This document shows, in pieces, positions 1-9,500 of a stretch of DNA of 32,609 nucleotides. The translations under genes and the position numbers were made by a program. This DNA comes from Calothrix sp. HK-06 (GTDB taxonomy: Bacteria; Cyanobacteriota; Cyanobacteriia; Cyanobacteriales; Nostocaceae), in NCBI RefSeq assembly GCF_001904745.1, contig NZ_MRCD01000100.1, forward strand, positions 1 through 32,609, given 5' to 3'. Positions within the stretch are counted from its first letter, which is position 1, and every line of letters begins with the position of its first letter. The notes below the pieces were generated by a model. The model had not been told where the DNA came from and did not search any database. It was given only the letters and a program-made list of their open reading frames with translations.

Positions 1-89
1 GGAATATACGTTGAGAGCATGTAATAAAAATGACGATTTGTCTGCGACAATGAATGCGTAGAAACCAAGTTTATGCAGCGTAAGTCCTA
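1..89. repeat. Partial copy of a small inverted-repeat (MITE-like) element
   Basis: Positions 19-89 match 26066-26135 almost base for base, with a few substitutions and a small difference near 70-77. The copy ends in gcgtaagtccta (78-89), which is the right terminal arm of the complete element at 26018-26135. The left arm is either outside the window or has diverged. No reading frame is present, so this looks like a non-autonomous mobile or dispersed element. Confidence 0.7.
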
Positions 90-201
90 AATATAAGTCG
101 GTGCGTGACGCTACAAGTATTATAATTACATTGAAATTTTTTGATGGCATCACACACCCTACGATTTGTTTAAATATAATTATGTCTCTTAATATTCATT
201 G

Positions 202-230
202 TTGACAAAATAAAGTAAAATAAATAACAC
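202..230 (+). promoter_or_regulatory. Possible promoter upstream of the DUF3616 gene
   Basis: A perfect TTGACA lies at 202-207 in very AT-rich DNA, 58 bases before the preferred ATG. The -10 hexamer is poor: only AT-rich sequence such as taaata or aataac occurs at roughly suitable spacing. This is a weak sequence-only call. Confidence 0.3.
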
Positions 231-264
231 GTTTTTTGTTTTTATACTTTTGAATTTATACGCG

Positions 265-1326
265 ATGTTTAATAACCGATCAATCCAAACAATTCTACTA
301 AGCTTTAACGAAAGTTTTAAAGAACACCGAGAAGATACTTCGGCAGTTTTATTACAAACTGAAAAATATTTGTGGCTAGGTTCTGACGAAACATCTACTA
401 TTGAGCGTTTAAGGATAATTGATACCAGTAATTTTGGTGAACACAAGCAGTATCAAATTACAGATTTTATCGATTTACCAGCAGCATCTGATAAAGAAAT
501 TGACATCGAAGGGCTAGCATATAGCAATTATTATCTGTGGTTCGTTGGTTCTCATAGCTACAAACGCAAAAAACCAAAACCCAACAAATCTGATATTAAA
601 AATGTACAAAGATTAGCAACTATCGAAACAGAACCAAACCGTTACATCCTTGGACGTATACCTCTCGTAAATGGAGAGTTATTTGCTTCATGCTCACATC
701 CTGAAGATTCAACTCAACAATTAAGTGCAGCTAAATTAGAATTAACGCCAACAGGCAATGTGTTAATTGATGCTTTAGCTCAAGACTCTCATCTCGGCGC
801 CTTTATCAAAGCACAAATTCCAGGCAAAGACAACGGTTTTGATATTGAAGGTATCGAAGTTGAAGGGAATCGAGTTTTTCTTGGTTTGCGTGGGCCAGTT
901 TTACGCGGTTGGGCAGTCATGTTAGAACTAGAATTAGAAGTATTGAGTACAGAAGTATTCAAATTAGTACAAATAGAAGATAGTTTCTATAAGAAGCATT
1001 TTTTATATTTAAACGGTTTAGGAATTCGTGATATATGTCGTGATGGCAGTGATTTATTAATTTTAGCTGGGCCGACAATGGATTTAGATGGGCCAGTACA
1101 AGTTTATAGATTGTGCGATAGTTTTAATTTACAAGAAAATGTTTTACACCGTCCTGAAGTTGTACTTGATATTCCTTATGGAAACCGAGATGACCATGCG
1201 GAAGGGATGACATTATTTAAACAAGTACTAGGAAAGCCTTCATTATTGGTAGTATATGACTCACCATCGAAAACGAAGAGAGTTGTTGGAGATGCGGGTG
1301 TATTAGCAGATGTATTTGAGTTGTAA
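265..1326 (+). CDS. DUF3616 domain-containing protein
   Basis: Protein of 353 residues from ATG 265; an in-frame TTG at 250 is an alternative start, and neither has a clear ribosome-binding site. The sequence has the marks of the DUF3616 family as I know it: a WLGSDE stretch near the N terminus, DIEGLAYS followed by a WFVGSHS-like block, a second DIEGIEVEG with FLGLRGPVLRG, and a late DDHAEGMTLF. The repeated acidic DIEG blocks suggest a beta-propeller-like fold, which is inference. There is no signal peptide or membrane segment, so it is probably cytoplasmic. Biochemical function is unknown. It converges with the hybrid kinase, with only about 40 bases between the two stop codons. Confidence 0.85.
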   Translation: MFNNRSIQTILLSFNESFKEHREDTSAVLLQTEKYLWLGSDETSTIERLRIIDTSNFGEHKQYQITDFIDLPAASDKEIDIEGLAYSNYYLWFVGSHSYKRKKPKPNKSDIKNVQRLATIETEPNRYILGRIPLVNGELFASCSHPEDSTQQLSAAKLELTPTGNVLIDALAQDSHLGAFIKAQIPGKDNGFDIEGIEVEGNRVFLGLRGPVLRGWAVMLELELEVLSTEVFKLVQIEDSFYKKHFLYLNGLGIRDICRDGSDLLILAGPTMDLDGPVQVYRLCDSFNLQENVLHRPEVVLDIPYGNRDDHAEGMTLFKQVLGKPSLLVVYDSPSKTKRVVGDAGVLADVFEL

Positions 1327-1368
1327 GGGACGGGTTTACAATATTCTTCATCATAAATAGGATATAGG

Positions 1369-4300
1369 TTAACCCGCCCGTACAGGAGTTATAATTAAAT
1401 CTTTAATAGCTTTTAATAGATTTATGGGTTCGATTGGTTTGGCGATATGTCCTTGGAATCCTGCTGCTATCGCTTGCTGTTTATTATAATCTCCTGCGTA
1501 TGCTGTTAAAGCTATTGCTGGTATTTGTCCTCCTTGTTGCGGCGCCAATGTTCTGACTTGTTGTAGTAACATATAACCATTCATTTCTGGCATTCCAATA
1601 TCACTAATTAGTATATTTGGCAACCACTGCGTTAATGTTGTTAATGCTTGTTTTGCTCCATCTGCTGCAATGACTTCGGCGCCTGCTTGTTCTACTATAA
1701 ATTTTACTAGTTCTCGTGAATCGGTATCATCATCGACTACTAAAATTTTAATACCGTTTAAATTTAGCGATGACTCGGATGTTTTTGATATTACTTCTTC
1801 AATTGACTCTGTTTTTACTAACGGTAATTTTATCGTAAAAGTTGCACCCATTCCTTCACCTGGACTATCTGCACGAACCGTACCACCATGTAATTCTACA
1901 AGGTGACGCACGATAGCAAGTCCTAATCCTAATCCCCCAAACATGCGTGTTGTTGTACTATCTGCTTGCCGAAAGTAGTCGAACACATGGGGTAGAAATT
2001 CAGGAGAAATACCTTTTCCTGTATCGCTAACTGTAATTTGAGCAAATTTGGGAGCATTCGGAGCAAATGATAACTCCACTTGCAGGCGCCCACCCACGGG
2101 TGCAAACTTAACTCCATTAGAAAGTAAATTCCACACAACTTGCTGTAAACGTGCGGCATCTCCTAACACTTGTCCAACATTTGAGTCAAATTTTACTTCT
2201 ACCTGAATTGATTTAGCTTCTGCTGCTAGTCGGACTGTTTCAATCGCGGCTTCAATTGTTGCTGCTAAATTAATTGGATATATATTTAAATTTAACTTAC
2301 CTTGCAATATTCGCGAAACATCAAGCAAATCTTCGATGAGTTCAGATTGCAATTTTGCATTGCGCTCAATAATTTTTACAGCTTCTTTTGTTTTTGCTTC
2401 GTTTAACTTGCCACTTTGCAAAAGTTTAGACCAACCAAGGATAGGGTTAAGCGGTGTGCGTAACTCGTGCGATAAAACAGCTAAAAATTCATCTTTAATA
2501 CGGTTAGCTTTTTCGGCTTCAAGTCTAGCTGTTTGCTCTAATTGTAAAAGACGTGCGCGCTCGGCTTCGGCTTGCTTTCGTTCGGAAATATCAATTACTG
2601 AACCAATATAACCTTGATATTCACCATCTATCCCAAACCAAGGACTAGCTGCGTCCATTACCCAAAAATACTGACCGTCGTGGCGCCGCAAACGGTATTC
2701 TGTCTGGAAAGCTTCACACCGTGCGTTAGCTGCTTTAAATCTTTCTTCAGTGTATTCACGGTCTTCTGGGTGTGTAGCATCTAACCAACCATATCCTAAA
2801 CCAGTTGCTTCGGTTTGACCCGAAAAATCGTACCAGCTTTGACTAAGATATGTACAGTAGCCAGTGGAGTCAGTAACCCAAACCATGAAAGGGGCATTAT
2901 CAGCCATATTGCGGAAACGTTTCTCGCTTTCACGCAGTGTTTTTTCTGCTAGCTTAAGCTCGGTAATATCAGTTAAAGTGCCGTACCATTGTATAATTTG
3001 CCCTGTCGTATCATGAATTGGTATTGCCCGACACAAAAACCAACGATATTGTTCTTCTAATGATGCAATATTTTTAAGGCGAAATTCTGTTTGATAAAAA
3101 CTCCCTATTGCCAGACTTGTATTCCAAACTTCATACGTTGGCTCCAAATCATCTGGATGAATAACTTGTGCAATAAAGCCTTGGTCTAAAGTTTGCTCTA
3201 ATGTTAACCCTGTATAATCAATCCATCGCTGATTAACATATGTTGGTGTACCATCTACTGTAGCAGTCCATGCTATTTGTGGCATTGCGTCAGCTAGTTT
3301 ACGAAACTGTGCTTCACTTTGCCGCAGTGCTTCTTCAGTTTTTTTACGCTCTGTAATGTCTCGATAATAGGATGATAGTCCAGTTGCTCCGGGAAAAAGG
3401 CGCCCTTCAACCCAAATATCATATGTTGCGTAATATTCCTCAAATTCAACTACACTCTGTTCTTGCATCGCGCTTAGGTACGCTTGCTCAAATGGAGTAC
3501 CAATAATATCAGGAAAAACTTCCCACAACGTTTTACCAATAATTTCTTCGGGTGCTTTTCGCATCATTTGTGCTGCTGCTGTATTTGAGTAGGTAAAGCG
3601 CAAGTCGTTATCATAAGCAGAAAATGCATCGGTAACACGCTCAAGAATTACTTGCTCACGATGCGCGGACTCTTGCCGCAGTCGTGTTAACTTTAAACTT
3701 GCCTCTACTCGTGCTACAAGTTCCCGTGCTGAAAATGGTTTAATTAAATAATCATCGGCACCTGTAGAAAGTCCTTCTATGCGCGATTCTTCTCCCGCGC
3801 GGGCAGATAGTAGAATAATAGGAATTTCTCTTGTAGTTGGATTTGTCCGTAGTTGTTGCAATAACCCTAAACCATCTAGCTTGGGCATCATAATATCTGT
3901 TAATACTAAATCAGGTTTTTGTTGTTTAATTTTTTCTAGGGCACCAATACCGTCTTCAACTGCTTCTACACTATATCCATGCTCCTCTAATAATCGCTTG
4001 ACATATTCACGCATATCTGTATTGTCATCAGCAAGAAGAATTTTTGAAGAGTGTAGAGTGCTGAGTGTGGAGTTGGGGAAAGTAGTGTTAGTTTCAATAT
4101 TTAATTCATTACTCGGCACTTGTACGGACGCGATTAATCGCGTCTGTACACTTTCTAATCTTTGAGGTATCCAACTTGATGCTTCTTCTACGTATGCTGT
4201 TGTTTTTGTTGCAGTGGAACTGAGCGCGCGTTCAGCACCAATACGTTCTGGCGCCAAATGTTTACACCCAAGTGGAATTAATACAGTAAAACTTGTGCCT

Positions 4301-5976
4301 TGGTCAACAACGCTTGTTACATTAATTGTTCCACTGTGCAAAAGTACTAACTCATTCACTAATGATAGACCAATACCTGAACCCTCGAACGAACGACCTC
4401 TAGCGCCATTAACTCGATGAAACCGTTCAAATATATGTGTTAACTCAGATTCTGGTATACCTGTTCCTGTATCTCGTACTTGTAACTCAACGTGGTCATT
4501 TAATTGACGTAATACAACAGCTATTTCTCCTTCAAAAGTGAATTTAAAGGCATTGGAAAGCAGGTTAAGGACAATTTTTTCCCACATTTCCCGGTCTACA
4601 TACACGGGTTCTGTTAATTTTTGACAATCTATAATTAAATGCATACCAACCCGTTCAACCGTAGACCGAAACATGCTTGCTAAATCTGCGGTGAAGGTTG
4701 CCAGGTCGGTTGGTTCGTATACTACCTGAATACGTCCTGCTTCAATACGAGAAAAATCAAGTAAAGTGTTTACTAATTTCAACAAGCGCAGACTATTACG
4801 CTGCACTACCTCAATTCGTTCTTGCTGTCGTGGAGGCAAAGGTACATCTGTATCCCTGAGTGCATCTTCCACTGGACTCAACATTAAAGTGAGTGGAGTT
4901 CTAAATTCATGACTAACATTGCTAAAGAAAACGGTTTTAGCACGGTCAATTTCTGCTAATGCTTCCGCGCGCTTGCGTTCGTCTTCATAAGCTTGTGCGC
5001 TGGCAATGCTAGCAGCAATAGTATTTGAAACAAGCTCGAAAAATCTTTTATAATTACTATCTAAGAGTCTAAATGGATTTAAGCCAGCAATTAATATTCC
5101 GGCTTTACCTGTTTTTCCAGATGGTAATATTGGTACAACAACTGCTTGTGATGGTTCTTTATTCCAGGCGCCGTGGGGTAAATTATTATAGTGTGCTTCT
5201 AAATTAGAGATTAAATTGATTTGCTGCGATTCGATTACTTCAGCAAACGACCATATAGAGTCTTCATCAAGAGCTATTGTCTGTAAAGCTATTGAATGCC
5301 CAGTAATATTACTACTAGTTCCAGCTAAAATAAGGCGCCTAGTATCCGCGTCAACGAGATAAATTAGCGCGAACGGAATATCATAAGGATTAGTTTCTAA
5401 AGATTGTATACTCAGTTTACAAGCTGCCTCAAACGTGCGCGCATTTGCTGTACTAGCCGCTAACGAACGCAATAACGCTAACTGACGCTCACCAATGATG
5501 CTCTGCGTATTGTCAGTATTCGCACAAAAAATACCACCCGTGCCACCTTGGTCATTAGGAACAGGGCTATAAGAAAATGTATAATAAGTTTCCTCTGGAT
5601 AACCGTTGCGCTCCATAATCAGTAGCAACGATTCATCATAAGTCCCCTCATTATTAAGCATCGCCGATGCCGCTCTTAGACCAACTTGTTCCCAAATTTC
5701 GCGCCACACATGCGATGCAGGTTGTCCCAGAGCTTTTGGATGCTTACCACCTACAATACTTATGTAGGCATCATTATAAAGGTTAATAAGTTCATCACCC
5801 CACCAAATAAACATTGGTTGACGCGAAGTCAACACTATCCGTACCGAGGTTTTAAGACTTTGGGGCCAACTCTCAACGGCGCCTAACGGTGTTTGTGACC
5901 AATCATACGCGCGCATGAGTTGACACATCTCACCATTGCCAGCAAATAAGCTTTCAGAATCACTCGGTGCGGACAT
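1369..5976 (-). CDS. Hybrid sensor histidine kinase with two kinase modules and two receiver domains
   Basis: Cytoplasmic signalling protein of 1535 residues with no membrane segment. Domains in order: PAS-like sensor 20-150; GAF 165-325; HisKA with phospho-acceptor H356 (SHEFRTP); HATPase with N-box N471, DTGTGIP 502-508 and GSGIGLS; receiver 645-765 with Asp694 and Lys746; three PAS domains near 770-875, 885-1005 and 1015-1135; second HisKA with H1170 (SHELRTP); second HATPase with N1287 and DTGKGI 1318-1323; C-terminal receiver 1408-1530 with Asp1459 and Lys1513. All key residues of both modules are present, so it may run an internal phosphorelay. No output domain or adjacent regulator gene is present. 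The linker at residues 575-645 is partly made of dispersed repeats (see findings). A weak aaagag precedes the ATG. Confidence 0.93.
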   Translation of the reverse strand: MSAPSDSESLFAGNGEMCQLMRAYDWSQTPLGAVESWPQSLKTSVRIVLTSRQPMFIWWGDELINLYNDAYISIVGGKHPKALGQPASHVWREIWEQVGLRAASAMLNNEGTYDESLLLIMERNGYPEETYYTFSYSPVPNDQGGTGGIFCANTDNTQSIIGERQLALLRSLAASTANARTFEAACKLSIQSLETNPYDIPFALIYLVDADTRRLILAGTSSNITGHSIALQTIALDEDSIWSFAEVIESQQINLISNLEAHYNNLPHGAWNKEPSQAVVVPILPSGKTGKAGILIAGLNPFRLLDSNYKRFFELVSNTIAASIASAQAYEDERKRAEALAEIDRAKTVFFSNVSHEFRTPLTLMLSPVEDALRDTDVPLPPRQQERIEVVQRNSLRLLKLVNTLLDFSRIEAGRIQVVYEPTDLATFTADLASMFRSTVERVGMHLIIDCQKLTEPVYVDREMWEKIVLNLLSNAFKFTFEGEIAVVLRQLNDHVELQVRDTGTGIPESELTHIFERFHRVNGARGRSFEGSGIGLSLVNELVLLHSGTINVTSVVDQGTSFTVLIPLGCKHLAPERIGAERALSSTATKTTAYVEEASSWIPQRLESVQTRLIASVQVPSNELNIETNTTFPNSTLSTLHSSKILLADDNTDMREYVKRLLEEHGYSVEAVEDGIGALEKIKQQKPDLVLTDIMMPKLDGLGLLQQLRTNPTTREIPIILLSARAGEESRIEGLSTGADDYLIKPFSARELVARVEASLKLTRLRQESAHREQVILERVTDAFSAYDNDLRFTYSNTAAAQMMRKAPEEIIGKTLWEVFPDIIGTPFEQAYLSAMQEQSVVEFEEYYATYDIWVEGRLFPGATGLSSYYRDITERKKTEEALRQSEAQFRKLADAMPQIAWTATVDGTPTYVNQRWIDYTGLTLEQTLDQGFIAQVIHPDDLEPTYEVWNTSLAIGSFYQTEFRLKNIASLEEQYRWFLCRAIPIHDTTGQIIQWYGTLTDITELKLAEKTLRESEKRFRNMADNAPFMVWVTDSTGYCTYLSQSWYDFSGQTEATGLGYGWLDATHPEDREYTEERFKAANARCEAFQTEYRLRRHDGQYFWVMDAASPWFGIDGEYQGYIGSVIDISERKQAEAERARLLQLEQTARLEAEKANRIKDEFLAVLSHELRTPLNPILGWSKLLQSGKLNEAKTKEAVKIIERNAKLQSELIEDLLDVSRILQGKLNLNIYPINLAATIEAAIETVRLAAEAKSIQVEVKFDSNVGQVLGDAARLQQVVWNLLSNGVKFAPVGGRLQVELSFAPNAPKFAQITVSDTGKGISPEFLPHVFDYFRQADSTTTRMFGGLGLGLAIVRHLVELHGGTVRADSPGEGMGATFTIKLPLVKTESIEEVISKTSESSLNLNGIKILVVDDDTDSRELVKFIVEQAGAEVIAADGAKQALTTLTQWLPNILISDIGMPEMNGYMLLQQVRTLAPQQGGQIPAIALTAYAGDYNKQQAIAAGFQGHIAKPIEPINLLKAIKDLIITPVRAG
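4049..4077. repeat. Short tandem repeat inside the hybrid kinase gene
   Basis: On the minus strand this reads as units of about seven bases of the type actcagc/actccac, resembling the short tandem repeats found between genes in filamentous cyanobacteria. Here it is in frame and encodes a Ser/Thr/Leu-rich stretch around residues 634-643, just before the first receiver domain. Confidence 0.6.
4121..4150. repeat. 30-bp palindrome inside the hybrid kinase gene
   Basis: The perfect core gacgcgattaatcgcgtc is flanked by tgtac and gtaca arms with one mismatched pair. As I recall, palindromes of this type are common dispersed intergenic elements in Nostocales. Here it is read through in frame as part of the linker between the first HATPase and the first receiver (about residues 609-619, QTRLIASVQ). 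Confidence 0.75.
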
Positions 5977-6285
5977 TTCAACTCTTTGCTTATAAACTCA
6001 ATTATATGTATAACATGTAATTATATAAATAAAATCCTTAAAACCCACATCTATCGTTGGATATGTGGTGCCATAAACAGTGAGGAAGGTAAACGCAGTT
6101 TTCCCAAAGGGTAGCATCTGCAATATTTTTAGATTATCGCAGATTATTAATATACTCAAAACGGGTGATAAGTTTACTTTAAATAAATGTTAAAATATTT
6201 AATATCCTATCCTACAGGAAAACTACGTTTACGTTTACGTTCCTCAGCATGACAAAAGTTTACATTTTACCTGTTTGGAATATAG
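5977..6285. other. Intergenic region between the hybrid kinase and the Tn3 fragment
   Basis: AT-rich region of about 300 bp containing no recognisable gene. It should hold the promoter of the minus-strand hybrid kinase. A short inverted repeat (ccacat ... atgtgg) lies near 6044-6070. I see no clear promoter hexamers or RNA gene. Confidence 0.4.
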
Positions 6286-6465
6286 TATTCTCAGCAACTT
6301 ATACTACGTAACGACCCAATTGAACAAGAAAAACGACTTAAATACCTCGATTTGATTGCCAGCGCTGTAATCTTGCAGAACACCGTCGATATGTCGCTAG
6401 CAATTGAGGCGTTAATTACGGAAGGCTACCTAGTAAATCATCGACTGGTGGCAGTCCTGAGTCCT
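6286..6465 (+). pseudogene. Remnant of a Tn3-family transposase (TnpA C-terminal part)
   Basis: The open frame from 6286 reads through NDPIEQEKRLKYLDLIASAV, then an ILQNTVDM block, an ALITEGYLVN block and finally VAVLSP. This matches the C-terminal catalytic region of Tn3-family transposases as I know it (NDxxEQEKRxKY, hydrophobic xNxVDM, L..EGY, ALSPY). A stop codon sits at 6283-6285 upstream, and the similarity ends at LSP, where the family normally continues with YLT..HI.RFG. About 55 of nearly 1000 residues survive, so it cannot be functional. The frame runs on without similarity to 6582, overlapping the next start. I saw no terminal inverted repeats or resolvase. Confidence 0.75.
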
Positions 6466-6578
6466 TTAATATACTTTTGTCTTGAAATTGTTACCAACAC
6501 CCCTGTTTTTGCTCTTGATGTAAATTACTTTCCGTATCTGGGAATACTAAATGTAACAACTTCAAGAATGAACACACT

Positions 6579-9500
6579 ATGATTAGCACTCCTGTCAGTA
6601 TTCCCGGATATCAAATTAGCGAACAACTCTACGATGGTTCTAGAACCCTAGTTTATCGGGGTTTCCGAGAAATTGACTCAGTACCAGTGGTAATTAAATT
6701 ACTGAAAAATCCTTACCCCAGCTTCTCGGAATTATTGCAATTTCGCAATCAGTACACCATTGCTAAAAATCTCAGTTTTCCCGGAATAATCCAAACCTAT
6801 AGTCTAGAACCGTTCCAAAATGGTTATGTGTTAGTCATGGAAGACTTTGGGGGAATTTCCCTCAAAGATTACTTCACCAACAATAATATCCCATCTCTAG
6901 AAGAATTTTTACAAATAGCAATTTATCTATGTGACACTTTAGATATTCTCTATCGTCATCGAACTATTCATAAAGATATCAAACCCAGCAATATTTTAAT
7001 TAACCCTGAAACCAAACAAGTTAAATTAATCGACTTTAGCATTGCATCTTTACTTCCTAGAGAATCCCAAGAAATCAAAAGTCCCAACGTCTTAGAAGGA
7101 ACACTCACGTACATTTCTCCTGAACAAACAGGAAGGATGAATCGAGGAATCGACTACCGTAGTGATTTTTATTCTTTGGGTGTCACATTTTACGAATTAC
7201 TCACAGGCAAATTGCCATTTATCTGTGACGATGCAATGGAATTAGTGCATTGTCATATTGCAAAAATGCCCCCTTCAATTAACAGTGATAAAATTCCTGA
7301 AGTTTTGAATAATATTATTCATAAGTTAATGGCAAAAAATGCCGAAGATAGATATCAAAGCACTTTGGGCTTAAAGCATGATTTAGAAAAATGTTTGGCT
7401 CAACTTGAAAAAAATGGCAAAATTTTATTTTTTGAAATTGCTCAACGAGATATTTGTGATAGGTTTATTATTCCCGAAAAGCTCTATGGACGTGAAAAAG
7501 AAGTACAGAAGTTGCTAGATACTTTCGAGCGAGTGTCAAACGGAAAAACTGAAATAATGGTGGTAGAGGGTTTTTCTGGTATTGGCAAAACTGCGGTGGT
7601 TAATGAGGTTCATAAACCCATCATTAAACAACGTGGTTATTTTATCAAAGGAAAATTTGACCAATTTAAACGTAATATTCCCTTTTCAGCATTTGTGCAA
7701 GCATTCCGCAGTTTCATAGAACAATTATTAACAGAAAGCGATACACAAAATCAGTTATGGAGAACCAAAATATTAGATGCTTTAGGGGAAAATGGACAGG
7801 TAATTATTGAAGTCATCCCAGAGTTAGAAAGAATAATTGGTCAGCAGCCAGCAGTAGGAGAACTATCAGGAACTGCGGCACAGAATCGCTTTAACTTATT
7901 ATTTCAAAACTTTCTGCAAGTATTTACAACTCCAGAACATCCCTTAGTTATTTTCTTGGATGATTTACAGTGGGCTGATTCTGCATCTTTGAAACTGATG
8001 CAATTATTAACAGATAAATCATCATCACAAGGATATTTATTATTAATTGGTGCTTACCGAAATAATGAAGTGTTTCCAGCACATCCTTTGATGATAACTT
8101 TGGATGAGATTACTAAAGTTGGTACGGTAATTAATACAATTACTTTAGAACCCTTGAGCCAAAATAGCTTAAATCAACTCGCCACAGATACTTTAAATTG
8201 TACTGCTGATGTCACCCAGCCATTAACTGAGTTGATTTATCAAAAAACTCAAGGAAATCCCTTTTTTAGTAGCCAATTCCTCAAGGCTTTGTATGAAGAT
8301 GGATTAATTAGTTTTAATTTAGATGCTGGTTACTGGCAGTGTGATATTACCAAGGTAAGAGAAACAGCATTAACTGATGATGTCGTGGAATTTATGGCAT
8401 TGCAGTTGCAAAAGTTACCAGAAGCAACTCGGAATGCTTTAAAATTAGCGGCTTGTGTTGGTAATCAATTTGATTTAGCTACTTTAGCGATTGTTTCCGA
8501 ACAATCAGAAATGGAAACTGCTACTGCTTTGTGGAAAGCTTTGCAGGAGGGATTGATATTACCGCAAAGTGAGGTTTATAAGTTTTATCTAGGAATCCAA
8601 GAACAAGCTAATCAGCAAGGAGTACATCAAATTGTTAATTATAAATTTTTACATGATCGAGTACAGCAAGCTGCTTATTCCCTAATTCCAGAAGAGAAGA
8701 AACAGGCAACCCATCTCAAAATCGGTCAACTGCTCCAAGACAACTTATCAGACATAGAAAGAGAAGAAAAGCTATTTGATATTATCGGGCATTTGAATTT
8801 AGGAATTGAGTTAATTACTCAACCAAGGCAAAAGGAAGACTTAGCTCAACTTAACTTAGCAGCGGGACAGAAAGCTAGGAATTCTACAGCATATTCAGCG
8901 GCGAGAACTTTTGTGCAAACAGGACTGGAGTTGCTGACGGCTAACTGTTGGGAAAGTCAATATGAATTAACCCTGAACCTTCATGTGCTTGCAACTGAAA
9001 CTGCCTACTTAAATGGTGACCTTGAAGGCATGGAAAAAATGGCGTTAAAGGTGTTGCAAGAAGCTCAGATGGTTTTAGATAAAGTTAAAGTCTACGAAAT
9101 TCAAATTGGAGCGCAAACTTTACAAAGTAATGTATTGGAAGCGGTCACTATTGGCAGAAAAGCACTAGGTCAATTAGGGATTCAACTGCCGGATGAACCT
9201 GACGAAACCGAAATTGACAAAGCACTACAAACTCTTGCTAATCAACTCAAAAATATAGAAGTTGAAGAATTAATTGATCTGCCACTAACAACTGATGCCA
9301 CCATTCAAGCAGCGATGCAATTGATGGGGATGTTGTTTGCACCAATCATCCAGGGAATGCCTCGTTTATTACCGTGGCTCAGTTCAACTATGGTGAGCCT
9401 ATCTCTCCAATCTGGCAACAGTGTGGCATCAACAATTGGCTATGCTATTCATGGTATGGTAATGTCTGCTTTTTTGGGAGATGCAGTTGCTGGCTATGCT

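Noticed and set aside
1328-1379. Possible hairpin terminator between the convergent DUF3616 and hybrid kinase genes.
   Set aside because: The arms pair imperfectly across a 34-base loop and one arm lies inside the kinase's last codons; too weak to annotate.
3779-4165. Open frame of 128 residues on the plus strand opposite the hybrid kinase.
   Set aside because: It is antisense to well-conserved receiver and linker codons, has a low-complexity Ser/Arg-rich product and no recognisable domain.
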